Shown piece by piece: positions 12,746 to 25,552 of a stretch of 64,000 bases of DNA. The number at the start of each line of letters is the position of its first letter. Position 1 is the first letter of the stretch. A program made the translations under genes and the position numbers. The DNA comes from Antilocapra americana (lineage: Eukaryota > Chordata > Mammalia > Artiodactyla > Antilocapridae): assembly GCA_007570785.1 (NCBI GenBank), contig ML664157.1:5789424-5853423 (forward strand). Direction: 5' to 3'. The notes under the pieces were generated by a model. That model did not search any database and was not told the DNA's origin. It saw only the letters and a program-made list of their open reading frames with translations.

Positions 12746-15700
12746 ATTTGTGCTTTTGGTATTATGTCCAAAAAATTGTTGGCAAGACCAATGTCAAGGA
12801 GATTTTCCCCTATGTTTTCTTCTAGGAGTTTTAGAGTTTCAAGTCTTACATTTGAGCCTTTAATCCATTTCATTTTTGTGAGCAGTGTTAAGAGTCCAGT
12901 CTCATCCTTTTGCAAGTGAATATTCAGATTTTCTAGCATCATTTATTGAAGAGTTACCCTTTCTCTATTGAGTATTCTTGACTCCATTATAAAGTATTAG
13001 TTGATTGTAAATGCATAGGTTTATTTCTGTGTTCTCAGTTCTGTTCCGTTTATCTATGAGTTTGTCTTTATGATAGTACCACACAGTTTGGGTTATTGTA
13101 GCTTTGTAATAAGTTTGAAACCAGTAAGTGTGATGCCCATAGCTTTATTTTTCTTTTTCAGAATTTGTTGGCTATAAGGGGTCTTTTGTGGTTTCATACA
13201 GATTTTAGAATTGTTTGTTCTAGTTCCATGAAAAATAACATTAGAATTTTTATAGAGATAGTATTTAATCTATAGAGGGCTTTGAGCAGTATGGACATTA
13301 GCAATATTAATTCTTTCTGCTCACAAGATGAAATTTTGATTGGTATCTTCAATTTCTTTCATCTGTGTCTTCATGTTTCAGTGTACAGATTTTCCGCCTC
13401 TTGATTAAGTATATTCCAAAGGCTTTTTAAAATTCTTTTAATGCTACTGTAAATGACATGGTTTCTGTTTTCAGAGTATTTTTGTTCTTGTTGTTGGCAT
13501 ATAGAAGTGCAACAGATATTTATATGTTTATTTTTATTCTGCAACTTTCTTGAATTTGTTCATTAATTTTTGCAATTTTTTGCTAAGTTTTTAGGGTTTT
13601 CTGTATATAACATCATGTCATCTTCAAACAGAGACAATTTGAATTTTTTTCTTTGCTGATTTGGATAAATTTTATTTTTCTTTCTGAACTGCTCTGGCCA
13701 GGACTACCAATACTGTGCTGAATAAAAGGGGTAAGAATAGGCATCTCTGTCTTATTCTTGATCCTAGAGAAAAATTTTTTATCTTTTTTTCATTAGTCTA
13801 GTTAAATGTTTGTCAATTTTATTTACCTTATCAGCTTTAGTTTGTTGATCTTTTATGTTATGTTATTATTATTATTATTATTGGCCTCTATTTCATTTAC
13901 TTCTGCTCTAATTTTGTTGTCTCCTTCCTTCTCTTATTTTTGAACTTAATGTTTTTCTGGTTTGTTGAGGATAAAGTTAAATAATTTGTCATCTTTCTTT
14001 TTACTTAATGTGGATATTTACCACTATAAACTTCCCTCTTAGAACTGCTTTTCCCCCCTGCGGGAAAATTCCATAAATGTTTGTATGCTATTTTTGTTTA
14101 TTTTCAGATAATTTTGATTTCTCTTTTGAGTGCTTTGATACATTTACTAATCAATAGCATATGCCTTAATCTCCATGTATTTGAGAAACTTTCCAATTTC
14201 CATTCTATTATTGATTTCTAGTTACATATCACTGTAGTTAGAAAAGATACTTAGTATGGTTTCAGTCTTCTTAAATTTGCTAAATCTTTTTTGTGGTTTA
14301 ACATATGATATATTCTGGAGAATGGTTCTTGTGTGCTTGAGAAGAATAAGTATTCTGCTGTTGTTGGATGAAATATTCTTTATATTATCTGTTAGGTTTA
14401 TTAGATCTAAAGTGTAAAGTCCAATGTTTCCTTATTAATTTTCTGTATGGATAATCTATCCATTGTTTGAAGGGGAGTACTGAAGTCCCCTACTATTATT
14501 GTATTATTGTCTATTTCTCCCTTTAGATTTGTTAGTATTTGATTACTATATTTAGTGTATGTAGGTGTTCTGATATTGGGTGCATGTTTATTTAGAATTG
14601 TTACATTCTCTTGATAAGTTGGCCCTTTATCATTACATAACAACATTTTTGACTCTTGCTAGAGTTTTTGCCTTAAAGTCTGTTTTGTCTGATATAAGAT
14701 CAGCTACCCCTGTTCTCTTTGGTTTCTGTTTGCATTAGATACTATTTTCCATTCTCCCACGTGGAAACTATGTGTATCCTGCTAAAAGGAGTCTATTGTA
14801 GCCAGCATGTAGTTGTGTTTTACTTTTTAAATCCATTTAGCCATTCTGTACCTACTGACTGGACAATTTGATCTATTTACATTTGAAGAAATTCTTGATA
14901 GTTAAGAACTTACTAATGGCATTTTATTGTTTCTTGATTTTAAGTGGTTCCCTTCTTTCTTTCTCCCTCTCTTGCTCTCTCTTGTAACTTAATGATTTTC
15001 TGTAATGGCTTGCTTTGAGTCCTTTCTCTTTATCTTCTGTGTATCTGCTGTAGGATTTTACTTTGTGATTACCATGGGGTTTACAACATCTTAGAGATAA
15101 AACAGTCTGTTTTGAGATGATAGCAACTTAATTTTGATCTCAGACAAAAACCCTTTTATACTTCTTTATTAAGGATTCTGAGGCTTTCTCAGACCTGTTA
15201 TCTGGCTATATCTGCCTGACATTTCTTGTGCCCTCCTGAGGAATTCTCAAGATTATACGCCTTCCCTGGATTCTGTAAGCTAGGCCAGGTTCTCACTGTG
15301 TCTTATTTGCTTTCTCTAGTGTGGTACTAAATGCTCAAGTTTGTGTACTTTTTCCCAAACCTACAGAGTTGAGCCTCTTTTTGCATATGTTCACTAGCTG
15401 TCTGCAAAGGCTCACTCTCACTGCTGTTAAGGGTGCACATAGGGAGCTAGCTTGGGGTGTGGGGAGGAGAGGTGGTGGGAGTGAGGTATGTGGAGTGTTG
15501 GAGGAACCCCTGGGCTAGCTGGGATGATCTGCAGGTGAAGCAGTTCCAGAGGCTCATGGATGGCCTTCCTGATGGCATCTGTAAAACAGTTATTAGGACC
15601 TGTATTTCTTCAATGTATTTCATTCATAGCCCAAGACACTGTTCTCCCAGCTACTCACTCCTCTCAGCTGTGCAGCTCATGAAGCAGGATTATAGGGGGG

Positions 15701-16350
15701 CAAGAAAGAAATGGCAGGGACACACACAGCTGGGAAAATCAGATGCTCACTCATATGTTCTTAGTTTCTCTTTGGCAGAAATCCATGGGCCAGCAAGGTC
15801 TCTCTTGGTACTTTGTGCACCCTGGGGAAAGTGACACAGGTAAAGCAAAACTGCTCCTTTTGACCTCTTCAGTGTATCCAATCTCAGGCTTTTTTTTTTG
15901 CTCCTTTGATATACTGGAACTTCTCCACTGAACTCTGGAAATCCACAAATGCTCTCTCATTCATGGGCAATCATTAAAAATCTATTTTTTCTGGGGAAAA
16001 AGATGGTAGAAAACTCATGAAGCCATTTTGATGATTTCATCACTTTGATGATTTAAACACCTTATTTTTATTTAATAAAAGCTTTCTCATGGCTAAATAA
16101 AGTTGGCTTTATAGAAACCCAAATAACATTTGAAGTTGGCCTTTGCATGGGCAAAACTAAACTAATAGCTCTTAAATCATTTTTTTTTCATTATTAAGCT
16201 TTCCTAAGACTCATTTTTCTCCTCTCTGTATCAACTCAAACATTTGTAGGCAGAAATGAAAAATGAAGGCTATAAGGAGGGAGAATAAATAAAATGTAGA
16301 GAAAGGCAAGATAAAGGGAAATATGCTTTTGGAGCTATTTGAGGGACAGA

Positions 16351-16877
16351 ATTAACAGATGAATGGGTAAGAAAGCTGTGTACATATACACAATGGAATA
16401 TTATTCAGCCATTAAAGAGAATACATTTGAATCAGTTCTACTGAGGTGGACGAAACTGGAGCCTATTGTAGAGTGAAGTAAGCCAGAAGGAAAAACAACA
16501 ATACAGTATACTAATGCATATATATGGAATTTAGAAAGATAGTAATGATAACCCTGTATGTGAGACAGCAAAAGAGACACAGGTGTATAGAACATTCTTT
16601 TGGACTCTATGGGAGAGGGCAAGGGTGGGATGATATGGGAGAATGGCATTGAAACATGTAAATTATCATATGTGAAATCAATTGCTAGCCCAGGTTTGAT
16701 GTTTGATACAGGGTGCTCAGGGCTGGTGCACCAGGATAACCCAGAGGGATGGAATCGGGAAGGAGGTGGGAGGGGTGTTCTGGAAGGGGAATACACGTAT
16801 ACCCATGGTGGATTCATGTCAATGTATGGCAAAACCAACATGATAATTAAAGTAAATCAATAAATAAAATAAAATTA
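16351..16877 (+). mobile_element. Young ruminant L1 3' end
   Basis: Forward 3' end of a recent ruminant L1: atgaatgggtaagaaagctg, then acacaatggaatattattca, the G-rich 3' UTR (gggagagggcaagggtggga) and the acccatggtggattcatgtc block, ending in aataaataaaataaaa. It is 5' truncated. Confidence 0.9.
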
Positions 16878-17138
16878 TCAAAAGCAAAAAGTAAACAGAT
16901 ACCATCACTTACTCTTTTTTCCTCCATACCCTCCCTACCAGTCATCTTGGCACTGAAATATAAACTTGTTAATAATGAAGATAAAGTTTAGATCAAGCCT
17001 TGGTTGTTTTCTGATTTTAAATTTTTAATCTTCTTTTCTGCTGATAATTTTTTACGATCTGTTGGTGGATGTTCCAAAGATGGGTTAAACTAGTATAGTG
17101 GTAGACAGAAAAATAATCTTGATTCATAAAGGTGGAAT

Positions 17139-17357
17139 GCATGCAAACACATGCTCAGTTACTTCAGTCATGTACAAGTCTTTGTGACCCTATGGACTAT
17201 AGCCTGCCAGGCTCCTCTGTCCATGGGATTCTCCAGGCATGAATACTCGAGTGAGTTGCCATACCTTCCTCCAGGGAATCTTCTTGACCCAAGGATCAAA
17301 CCCATATCCCCTGCATTGCAGGGGATTCTTGACCCATTGAGACACCTGGGAAGTTCC
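17139..17357 (-). mobile_element. Bov-tA SINE (first of two at one target site)
   Basis: Reverse Bov-tA with the tRNA-derived end at right (gacacctgggaagttcc). It is bounded by aaaggtggaat at 17128-17138 and again at 17358-17368. Confidence 0.95.
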
Positions 17358-17368
17358 AAAGGTGGAAT

Positions 17369-17641
17369 GCTGCTGCTGCTGCATTGCTTCAGTTGTGTCT
17401 GACTCTGTGAGACCCCATAGATGGCAGTCCACAGGCTCCCTCATCCCTGGGATTCTCCAGGCAAGAACACTGGAGTGGGTTGCCATTTCCTTCTCCAATG
17501 CATGAAAGTAAAAAGTGAAAGTGAAGTCGCTCAGTCGTGTCTGACTTCCAGCGACCTCATGGACTGCAGCCCACCAGGCTCCTCCATCCATGGAATTTTC
17601 CAGGCAAGAGTACTGGAGTCGGTTGCCTTTGTCTTCTCCGC
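17369..17641 (-). mobile_element. Bov-A2 dimeric SINE (second at the same site)
   Basis: Reverse Bov-A2: two Bov-A monomers joined through the linker around 17503-17522 (catgaaagtaaaaagtgaaa), with a tgctgctgctgctg tail at left. The same 11-mer, aaaggtggaat, lies on both sides (17358-17368 and 17642-17652). Confidence 0.95.
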
Positions 17642-17652
17642 AAAGGTGGAAT

Positions 17653-20407
17653 AAACACATCTAAAATGCTTTGTACAATTTTCATGGAGTGGTAGCACTA
17701 TAAATATGAAGAAAAGCTTTGGCCTAGATATGGAAGAACTTCATTTAAAAATTTTCCTGAAAATGGGGGAAATAACATATGTTACTTGTGTCTTGGCATC
17801 TGGTGTTTACTCAGTAAGCCCTCAACAAATTATGGAACAAAATATTTCAATTAATCCTAGAATAAGAGTATTCAACATCTTAAGGGACAAAAGAAGGACC
17901 TTCACATTTAGTGGTGATCAGGTGCAGGCTGAGGGGAAGTTATTTGTCCGTTATAGGGCCTTTGGAAAAGCTATCCTTGTCTCTTTTTGGAGCTTGTCTC
18001 CTAAGCACTGGAAAGCTATAAGCAGACTCTTTGATTTGGATGTCAAATAGCCATTGATATGTCCTTAGATTTTCCTTCTAGCAGATTGTTTTTTTCCTAA
18101 GGGTATTTACAGATAAACTAAAAATTACAGGAGGGACTTTAAATGATGTTTTAGATTTCTCATTCTTCCCATAATGGGAAAATAAAAAACAGAAGATAGA
18201 AGGGTGGAATGGATGAATTACTCTTTTTGGCATTAAGTTCTTAGAGTGGTAAGTAAGAAATGAATGCCCTAGGATTGCAAGTCTAGGGGTCTCCCTGGAG
18301 CTTCACAAGGTGTGGTCTTACAGAAAATTGTGAAGTGAAAGGGATCCATAGAAACATTCTTCTTTGAACTCTTAATATACACTTTTTAGTCCCTTGTAGG
18401 TACTATCTCAATTCTCACTTTCTCCTTAACATTTGAGGAGTAGACTTACTAATTATATATGGAATACTGTGTGTGTGTGTTGGGTAATTCAAGTAACAAT
18501 AATTCAAGTAGCATTTAAATTTATAGATTTCACATGCAACAATTTGTTCTCATAAGAATAATTTCATAGTGTTCATTTCTCAGAGAAACAATTACTACTG
18601 AGTCATTCTCTAAGGAAAAGACATTTTTTAAAGGTAAGGATTGCTTTTCAAATCTCTGTTACATAAAGGATAGTAAGTAGGAATTAACAAATATATTCTA
18701 TTTTATTCAGTCACAAATAATCAACAGACCTATTTAACAAACATTTATCCACCATCTACTATATACTAGACACTATTATATTCTTTTGTTCTTAATCTTA
18801 CAAATATCCTTCTCTCTTGTTTCATACAAACATTCTGACTTACCACTGAACAAATGTGTCCTGTTTAAAATCAATCTTGGCCTCCTCAGAGCAAAGCTTA
18901 TGCATAGCCAGATCCAAGATATTTCTTCTTACCCACTGTTTTGTGATGGATGAGCAGTTAAGAGTTACCTTTGGGCAAGCATTTGCATGCTGATATAAAA
19001 AGCTTAGCAAAGTGTGTTTGGTCTAGAAATTGGTCAGGCTATTTTAGTGTTTAGATGATGAAATAGTACCCTGAGACTTCTGTTATAAGATGAGAAGAGA
19101 TTTAGAAAAATAAGCAATAGAAGTCAAAATCAAGATTTTTGAATTTGAAGAATGTGTTTCAATTCTATTTCTGGATAAAATTAGACTTTCTGTTTTTATC
19201 AGAGAAATGTCTCTTTTTCCTATTTGTTTTATTCTTTTCTATTTGTGTCACTCTTCTTCTGATTAGTTCTAGGTTTTCAGAATATTTTTCAAAAATCCTA
19301 TGATTGGAAGATTACTGATCATTAATTAGTCTTTATTTCTTGAAAGTGCAGCATGCCACATCAAGAGTACACCTGTGTTAATAGTTAGAACATTTGGAAA
19401 TATTTACTCTAATAGATACTAGCTTTACTATAATGATACATGTTGTACATCTCCCTTACCAAATTTCTTATATTTTGATTTACACTTTTATTTCTTTACT
19501 CTTTGAGAAATCATTTTTTGTATCCTTTCTATGTTACTGCTTATTAATTTCTATGCCACACCTTGGGAATGTATGAATTGACTGAAATATTATCCTCAAG
19601 CCTGTTAAGAAAGAATATATGTTAAACAGATTAAGTATAATTGCTTGTTGCTACTTGGAATAGCATCACAGTGATAAGGTCATGAAGAGGAGAAATTCAT
19701 TTACTCTATTATTATTAGGTAGGGGTGAATGAAGATATGTTGAAGGAAGTGATACTTGAACTGAATACAGAAGTACAAATAAGTGAGCATTAGATAAAGA
19801 CAGTGGAGAGCAGCAGTGTGGTATGGAGTGTAAAGATTGTCTAGACTTGTGCAGAAGACTAAGGAGCACCAAACAATATTGTTTGTTAAGGAAAATATGC
19901 CTTCTCTTTTCTTTCACTTGAAAAATATTTAGTGCCTACTTTTATCACACCTCATGTTAGGAGAAACAAAGATAATTTAAAACATTCCTTAAGGGGGAAG
20001 GTGGCAATAGATAAGTCTAGAAAAGGAAACAGGATCATGCTAAGAAATCGATTTTTATCCTGATAGTGATACAGAGTCACTGATGACACCACCTAAGTTA
20101 GAAGCAACAGAAAAACATTTTTTAAAGATAATGTGGAAAGCAGTTTGGAGGACAGCTTAGGAGGGGGCAGGAGAAATGAGACAAAAAGTCCCCCTGAGGA
20201 AGCATTGCAGGAACTCAGGAGAGATAATCTAGGCTGAGTGAGAGTTAGAATGAAGAGAAGTTACTGATGTACAATTAAATGGGGAAGTCAGTCAGGTTTG
20301 GGAAAGGGAAAGAAGCAGAGTTGTGGTCTTGGATGATAAATTGGATAAGATACTAACACCAAGATAGAGAAAATAAGTATAAGAATAAATTGGGGGAGAA
20401 ATTAATT
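17653..20407. other. Mostly unassigned sequence
   Basis: No gene. A piece near 17790-17830 (tcttggcatctggtgtttac, then cagtaagccctcaacaaa) looks like a MIR tail, and it explains part of a 114-codon chance frame at 17706-18050. A short GT run lies at about 18470-18480. 19660-20400 has purine-rich text that resembles an old mammalian repeat but is not assignable. Confidence 0.4.
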
Positions 20408-20562
20408 ATTTAGGGGCCTATCCCCGAGTCAGGAAGATCCTTTGCAGAAGGGAATGGCAACCCACTCCAGTACTGCTGCCTGGAGAAGTCCATGGAGGAA
20501 CCTGGCAGGTTACAGTCTGTGGGATGAAAAGTCAGTCATAACTGAGCAACTAACATTTTCAT
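20408..20562 (+). mobile_element. Bov-tA SINE, partial
   Basis: Forward unit: ccgagtcaggaagatccttt, gaatggcaacccactccagt, then the gtcagtcataactgagcaac end. The tRNA-like head is missing or too diverged. Confidence 0.85.
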
Positions 20563-20639
20563 TGAGTTTAAGGTTCATTTCTATCCCAGTCCACTTCACT
20601 GACAATCTGACGTCTAATTGCTTTCTGGATGTCCCATAG

Positions 20640-21470
20640 ATACTTTATACTTTATGTCTCTATGATTTTGAGTACTCTAACTATTAATATCTTTTATAAG
20701 TGGAATCATACAGTATGCTTTTGTGTGTACATGTGTGTTTGTGTGTGGCTGACTTATTTTACTTAGTATAATGTCCCTAAGTTTCACCCATGTTGTGATG
20801 TGTGTCAGAAGTTCCTTCCTTTTGATGGTCAAATGACAGTCCATCGTATGCATATGTACATTTTGTTTATCCATGAACTAACTCTTGGTTCCTTCCATAT
20901 AAATACCTATTAGCTATTCTGCTACGAATATTGTCATACACATGGTTAATAATAATGCTGCTATGAATATTGTTATGCATATCTCTTTGAGACCCTGCTT
21001 TCAATTCCCACCAATAGTAAAATGTGTTCCAATTTCTCCACCTCTGTGCCAACACCTGATAATTTCTTTCGTTTTTTTTTTTTTTTAGTTGCCATCCTAA
21101 TGGTATGAGATGGTATCTTGTTAAAGTTTTAATGTTAAAAATCTTTATGTGTGACTATTGGCCATTTGTATATCTTCTCTGGAGAAATGCCTGTTTAAAT
21201 TCATTACCTATTTTTGAATAAAGTTATTTTGTTAATTTTTGAATTATAGGAATTCTCTGTGTATTCTGCATATTAATCTTTTATTAGATGTATAATTTGC
21301 AGATATTTTCTCCCATCCTGTGGGTTGCCTTTTTCTCTGTTGACATTATCAATTGGTTCAAAAATTTTATAAGTTTCACAAAGCCCAGTTTGTTTGTTTT
21401 TTCTTTTATGGCCTGTGCCTTTGGTGTCCTATTGGAGAAATAAATAGTAATAGTTTTTATCTTTTCATAA
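20640..21470 (-). repeat. Old L1 fragment, reverse
   Basis: Reverse complement of an L1 3' region: aagtggaatcatacagtatg, tttcacccatgttgtgatgt, the catgaactaactcttgg analogue of the usual probe-like block, and tattggccatttgtatatct. Diverged and non-coding. Confidence 0.75.
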
Positions 21471-22114
21471 AGATATTATGCCAAATTCATCTTATAGTTG
21501 AGCAGATACTACAAATATAACATTATCTTTCAAATTCAAGAAATATTTGATGTAAAACATGACTGATTTTTTTGAGAACTTTAAAAATGTTTTCTAATAC
21601 AATCTTTTTTGAAAAGACATTGCACTGTGGATCTATTTGAGAATCTCAAGTGATCAGAAAATAAGCATTTTATTCTAATTCCTGATTTTTGATTATATTA
21701 CACAATATCATTTGAAAATAACTTGCAGTAGCTGTGAAGTTTCCCCTTACATAAGCAAATAACTCTCAAATATTTAGTGGTAGTGGTTTTTAACATGTGT
21801 TGAATATTAGCTTTTATTACTTTTCCATGGTTTTTTCTCTTTCAACAAGTAGTCTAGTGAAAATGGTATTGTTTCAAGAACGTTAAAAACAATTGAGAAA
21901 TAAGAAGCTAAATCCATTCAGAGACTTTATAGTTTTGCGTGTAATTTTGGAATATGAAGGGCATCAAGGTCAGTCTGAAGAGTGGATGTCATATCTCACA
22001 AATCTAACTGGAAGGCCAGTTTCATGAGGTGGGCAGAGGTACATGTAGATGGAAGTCTAGAACGTTGGAGGCACAATAGCAAACTGTATTGATAAAAAAA
22101 AAAAGAGTGAATTA

Positions 22115-22115
<1 letters not shown>
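21471..22115. other. Unassigned sequence
   Basis: AT-rich, with no gene or named repeat that I can support. Confidence 0.4.

Positions 22116-22116
<1 letters not shown>

Positions 22117-22168
<52 letters not shown>
22117..22168. repeat. GT microsatellite
   Basis: An uninterrupted (GT)n run of about 46 bp, followed by a short GCGCGCG stretch that joins the tail side of a reverse SINE. It is a typical length-variable marker. Confidence 0.95.
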
Positions 22169-22169
<1 letters not shown>

Positions 22170-22396
22170 ACTGCTCAATTGCATCAGATTCTTTGCTACC
22201 CATGCTACTCTGCTACTGAGGCCGGCAGGCTCCTCTGTTCATGGAATTTTGCTACTGAGGCCGGCAGGCTCCTCTGTTCATGGAATTTTCCTGGCAAGAA
22301 TACTGGACTAGGTTGCCATTTCCTTCTTCGGGCCATCTTCCTGACTCAGGGGTTGAACTCTTGTCTCTTGTCTCCTGTAATTGTGACAGGCTAGTT
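22169..22396 (-). mobile_element. Bov-tA SINE with an internal 39-bp tandem duplication
   Basis: Reverse Bov-tA. The block containing gccggcaggctcctctgttc occurs twice in direct tandem (22211-22249 and 22250-22288), with no mismatch that I can see. Confidence 0.9.
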
Positions 22397-22803
22397 ACTC
22401 TTCTTTTATAGTCTTTACCATGTGGAAAGCAAGCGTGATGGCGGAAGTCTAATCTGCTTACTCGGCCGTTGAGGGCTTGCGTCGGGGTGAGCCATGGTTT
22501 TTTTCTGTTTTTTGAGTGGAGTAGAGTGGTTATTATCTATCTATTTATGCCACACTAATTAAGCTGCCCCTTTCCTAATCCTTTGTTAGAGCAGGTTTTT
22601 GTCTGTGTTCCTTGGTTTTTCCAGGGAGCTGCTTTTTTCAACTCCAAGTTTAGAACTTGTGAGCCAAAAAAGAAAACCTAAGGAACTTAAGATTTGTTCC
22701 TTAGGTTTGGAGCTCTCTAACCCGTCTGCCTTCTTTCCACCTATCAGAGACTTTTTATGTTTCTTTTATGTACAATGTTCAGGACTTTTACTTAGTCGAG
22801 TAC
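22397..22803. other. Unassigned, with a small CpG cluster
   Basis: The stretch 22432-22492 contains several CpGs (gatggcggaag, ctcggccgtt, gcgtcggggt) in otherwise AT-rich DNA. No open frame of note. Confidence 0.4.
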
Positions 22804-24350
22804 TTAAGTTGTACTTAGGGAAAAGTGTGTCCATTCTCTTTTCCGGTAAGTCGAAGTCCATTTAATTTTTAGCCTCTCTGAGTTACTTTGACTTAGGGTT
22901 GTCTCTTGTTTACAGCATATGGTTGGGTCTTGTTTTTTGAGCCAAATTGAAAATTTGCTTTTTATTAAATAAGTGAGTTCTTTCATATTTATTGATATGA
23001 CTGACACATTTGGTTTCAATTATCACAAAATGTTTTGTAATTATGAATATTTTGTTGTATTTGGTATGTGTCTTCATCTATGAGATGTATATTCTTTATG
23101 CTTGTTCACTTATTTGTATTTAGGAGGGTTTGTATTTTTATTCTTGTGGTTACCTTTGTATTTATTTCTATAAAAATATATTTAGTTCCATGTTTTCTTA
23201 TCTAATCATTTAATATCCCATTTATACTATGTTTTCAACATTTTTTAATGCTCCCTTATTGCCTATATAGCAATGAGCCTTTTAACTTCTACTATGTCAT
23301 AGCATGTAACATTTGTATCTTAGTCTTCCACATTTATCCCATATTGTTTTAGTCTTACATGTACATTTATGTATTTTAGTACACTTATTATTGATCCTTT
23401 TGTTTAAGGTTTCCCAATAATTAGTTGATTGAAATTCATTTGATAGTTAATTCCTCAAGAAGGGCTGCTGAATGAAGAATCTCCTATGTTCTTATATGTT
23501 AGAAATGAATTTACTATGCTTGATATTTAAAGGATGGATGGCTTGTTGGGATATAAAATTCTTTATGTTTTTATATTTTCTTCTGCTGAATAGTTTTTTA
23601 TAAAGATTAAATCATAGTTGTATTTGGTTTTGAAGTCTGTAAATTAATAATTTTGATTTGGTAAACTATCTGAATTATCTGCTTGGAGATCTTGAAGATT
23701 TTAAATTTATCATTGAAATCTAATTATTTTACTAAGAAAATGACTTCATCATTTTGCCAGTCACCCAGTAAACCTTTCCAATGTGTAGATTTAGGTGATG
23801 TTTTTAAAATTCCTGAAACTTTTTCTTAGGCTTTATTTTACATATTATTTCCGTTCCATTGTCTCTTTTTTTCTTTTCCAGTGACTCTGGTAATATGAAT
23901 ATTATTCCTAATTTGCCTGGCTCCCATTTCTGCAATTTTTACTTTATGTTATTTTCAGTCTGTTGGTCATTTTCCTGCCTTTTTCCCGTGCCCTTTGTTA
24001 CTTTCTTATTTGACATGATTCTGCCTTAAGCATCTTATAGTTTACATTACTGAGATAATTTTATCTTTTTTTCCCATTGCTTTCCTGAGTTCAAGCAACT
24101 CTTCTTTTATTTCTCCAACTTTCCCCCCCATATATTTCCATTTCTGATTCAAGATGGTTTTATTATCCTCAAATGTTCAAGTATATTTATTCTAATTTAT
24201 GTCTGTATTTATACAGAATATTTTTTTCCCTAGGTATCTGTAACCATCTGATCATATTTTTGAGGTGTCAAACTTCTTTTAAAATATTTTCTACTATGTT
24301 TAACATATGTTATGCTTACTCCAGACTTGCAATAAATATAACTTTTTTAT
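22804..24350 (-). repeat. L1/HAL1-like element, reverse
   Basis: The minus frame at 22804-23019 reads like the start of an L1 ORF2 endonuclease (SVISIN..., then WLKKQDPTICCKQET). DNA to its right (for example ggatggatggcttgttggga near 23532) reads like the region 5' of ORF2 in old L1 or HAL1 elements. It is heavily decayed. The family and the right boundary are uncertain. Confidence 0.55.
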
Positions 24351-24631
24351 AGTTTTATATCTATATTATTTGATTTCAGTAACTCAAGTAATTATTTCCT
24401 ATGAAAATGTTGAATTAGACTGTTTCAAGCTGTAGGTTAAAGAAGCAAATAAAATATTGATCACCTTGCTCTGAAGTTCTGAGACTAAAATAATCCTTAA
24501 TATTTTAGATGAAAGGATGATATTCTTTTTATCTATATTATTCCATTCATCTAGTCATTAAACAAGGTGAAAGAGTATCTGTCTAGTACAGTTTCCGCTT
24601 CTGGCAAGTGGAATTGTAATTATTATAATTA

Positions 24632-25552
24632 TTTTTTTTTCCGAGACTTTTATTTATTTTTTTTATTTTTTTATTTTTTATTTTATTGTTTTTGCCATAC
24701 ATTGTCATGATATCACCATGGGTTTACATATGCTTCCCCTCCGGAACCCCCCTCCCTCCTCCCTCCCCCCCTCCCCTCCCCCCCCCTCTGGAAATCTCGC
24801 TGCACCAGCCCCGAGCATCAATCCTGGGCTGGCGATTGATTAGACACATGACAATTAACATGCTTCAATGCCCTTCTCCCATATCATCCCACCCTTACCC
24901 TCATCCACAAAGTCCACGAGTCTATTCTATACATCTGCGTTCCTTTTGTTGTCTCGCATGCTGGGTTCTCGTTACCGTCTTTCTAAATTCCATATATATG
25001 CGTTAATATACTGTATTGTTGTTTTTGCTTCTGGCTTACTTCACTCTGGATAATGGGCTCCAGTTTCGTCCATCTGAGTAGAATTGCTTCAAATGAATTT
25101 TTTTTTAATGCTGAGTAATATTCCATTGTGTATATGTACCACAGCTTTCTTATCCATTCGTCAGTTGATGGGCATCTAGGTTGCTTCCATGTCTTGGCTA
25201 TTGTAAACAATGCAGCGATGAACATTGGGGTACACGTGGCTCTTTCAATTCTGGTTTCCTCGGTGTATATGCCCAGCAGTGGGATTGCCGGGTCATATGG
25301 CAGGTCTATTTGCAGCTTTTTAAGGAACCTCCACACTGTTTTCCATAGTGGCTGTACTAGTTTGCATTCCCACCAACAGTGTAAGAGGGTTCCCTTTTCT
25401 CCACATCCTCTCCAGCATTTATTGCTTGTAGACTTTTGGATGGCAGCCATTCTGACTGGTGTAAAGTGGTACCTCATTGTGGTTTTGATTTGCATTTCTC
25501 TGATAATGAGTGATGTTGAGCATCTTTTCATGTGTTTGTTAGCCATTTTTAT
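24632..25552 (-). mobile_element. Young ruminant L1, reverse, running toward the assembly gap
   Basis: Reverse 3' end of a recent L1: poly-T at left, C-rich 3' UTR complement (24740-24790), then ORF2 C-terminus. The minus frame at 24983-25546 stays open for 187 codons with intact L1 text ([20 protein letters not shown], then [20 protein letters not shown]), so it is little decayed. A 13-bp word, attattataatta, lies at 24619-24631 and again just right of the gap at 26002-26014, which suggests the insertion includes the gap. Confidence 0.92.

Larger units (their letters stand above)
11041..15985 (-). mobile_element. Long L1 LINE, reverse, inactivated
   Basis: The reverse complement reads through an L1 from its 3' UTR (about 11041-11270), through ORF2 (ORF2 C-terminus near 11930-12200, endonuclease-type text near 14407-14646 with a NTIIVGDFSTPLQ-like stretch) and into 5' flanking L1 text (15000-15980). 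Stops and frameshifts abound. A BovB (11583-11876) and a Bov-tA (12526-12745) interrupt it. The part right of 15200 is assigned by word order alone, and its similarity to 30490-30850 suggests the 5' region of the same L1 lineage. Confidence 0.75.

Noticed and set aside
16401..16863. Frames of 146 and 87 codons on opposite strands
   Set aside because: Both lie in the 3' end of a young ruminant L1.
17706..18050. 114-codon frame starting with a good ATG
   Set aside because: The middle follows a MIR tail and the rest has no recognisable domain. Likely a chance frame.
22089..22394. Cys/Val repeat-rich frame (CVCVCV...)
   Set aside because: Translation of the GT microsatellite followed by a SINE.
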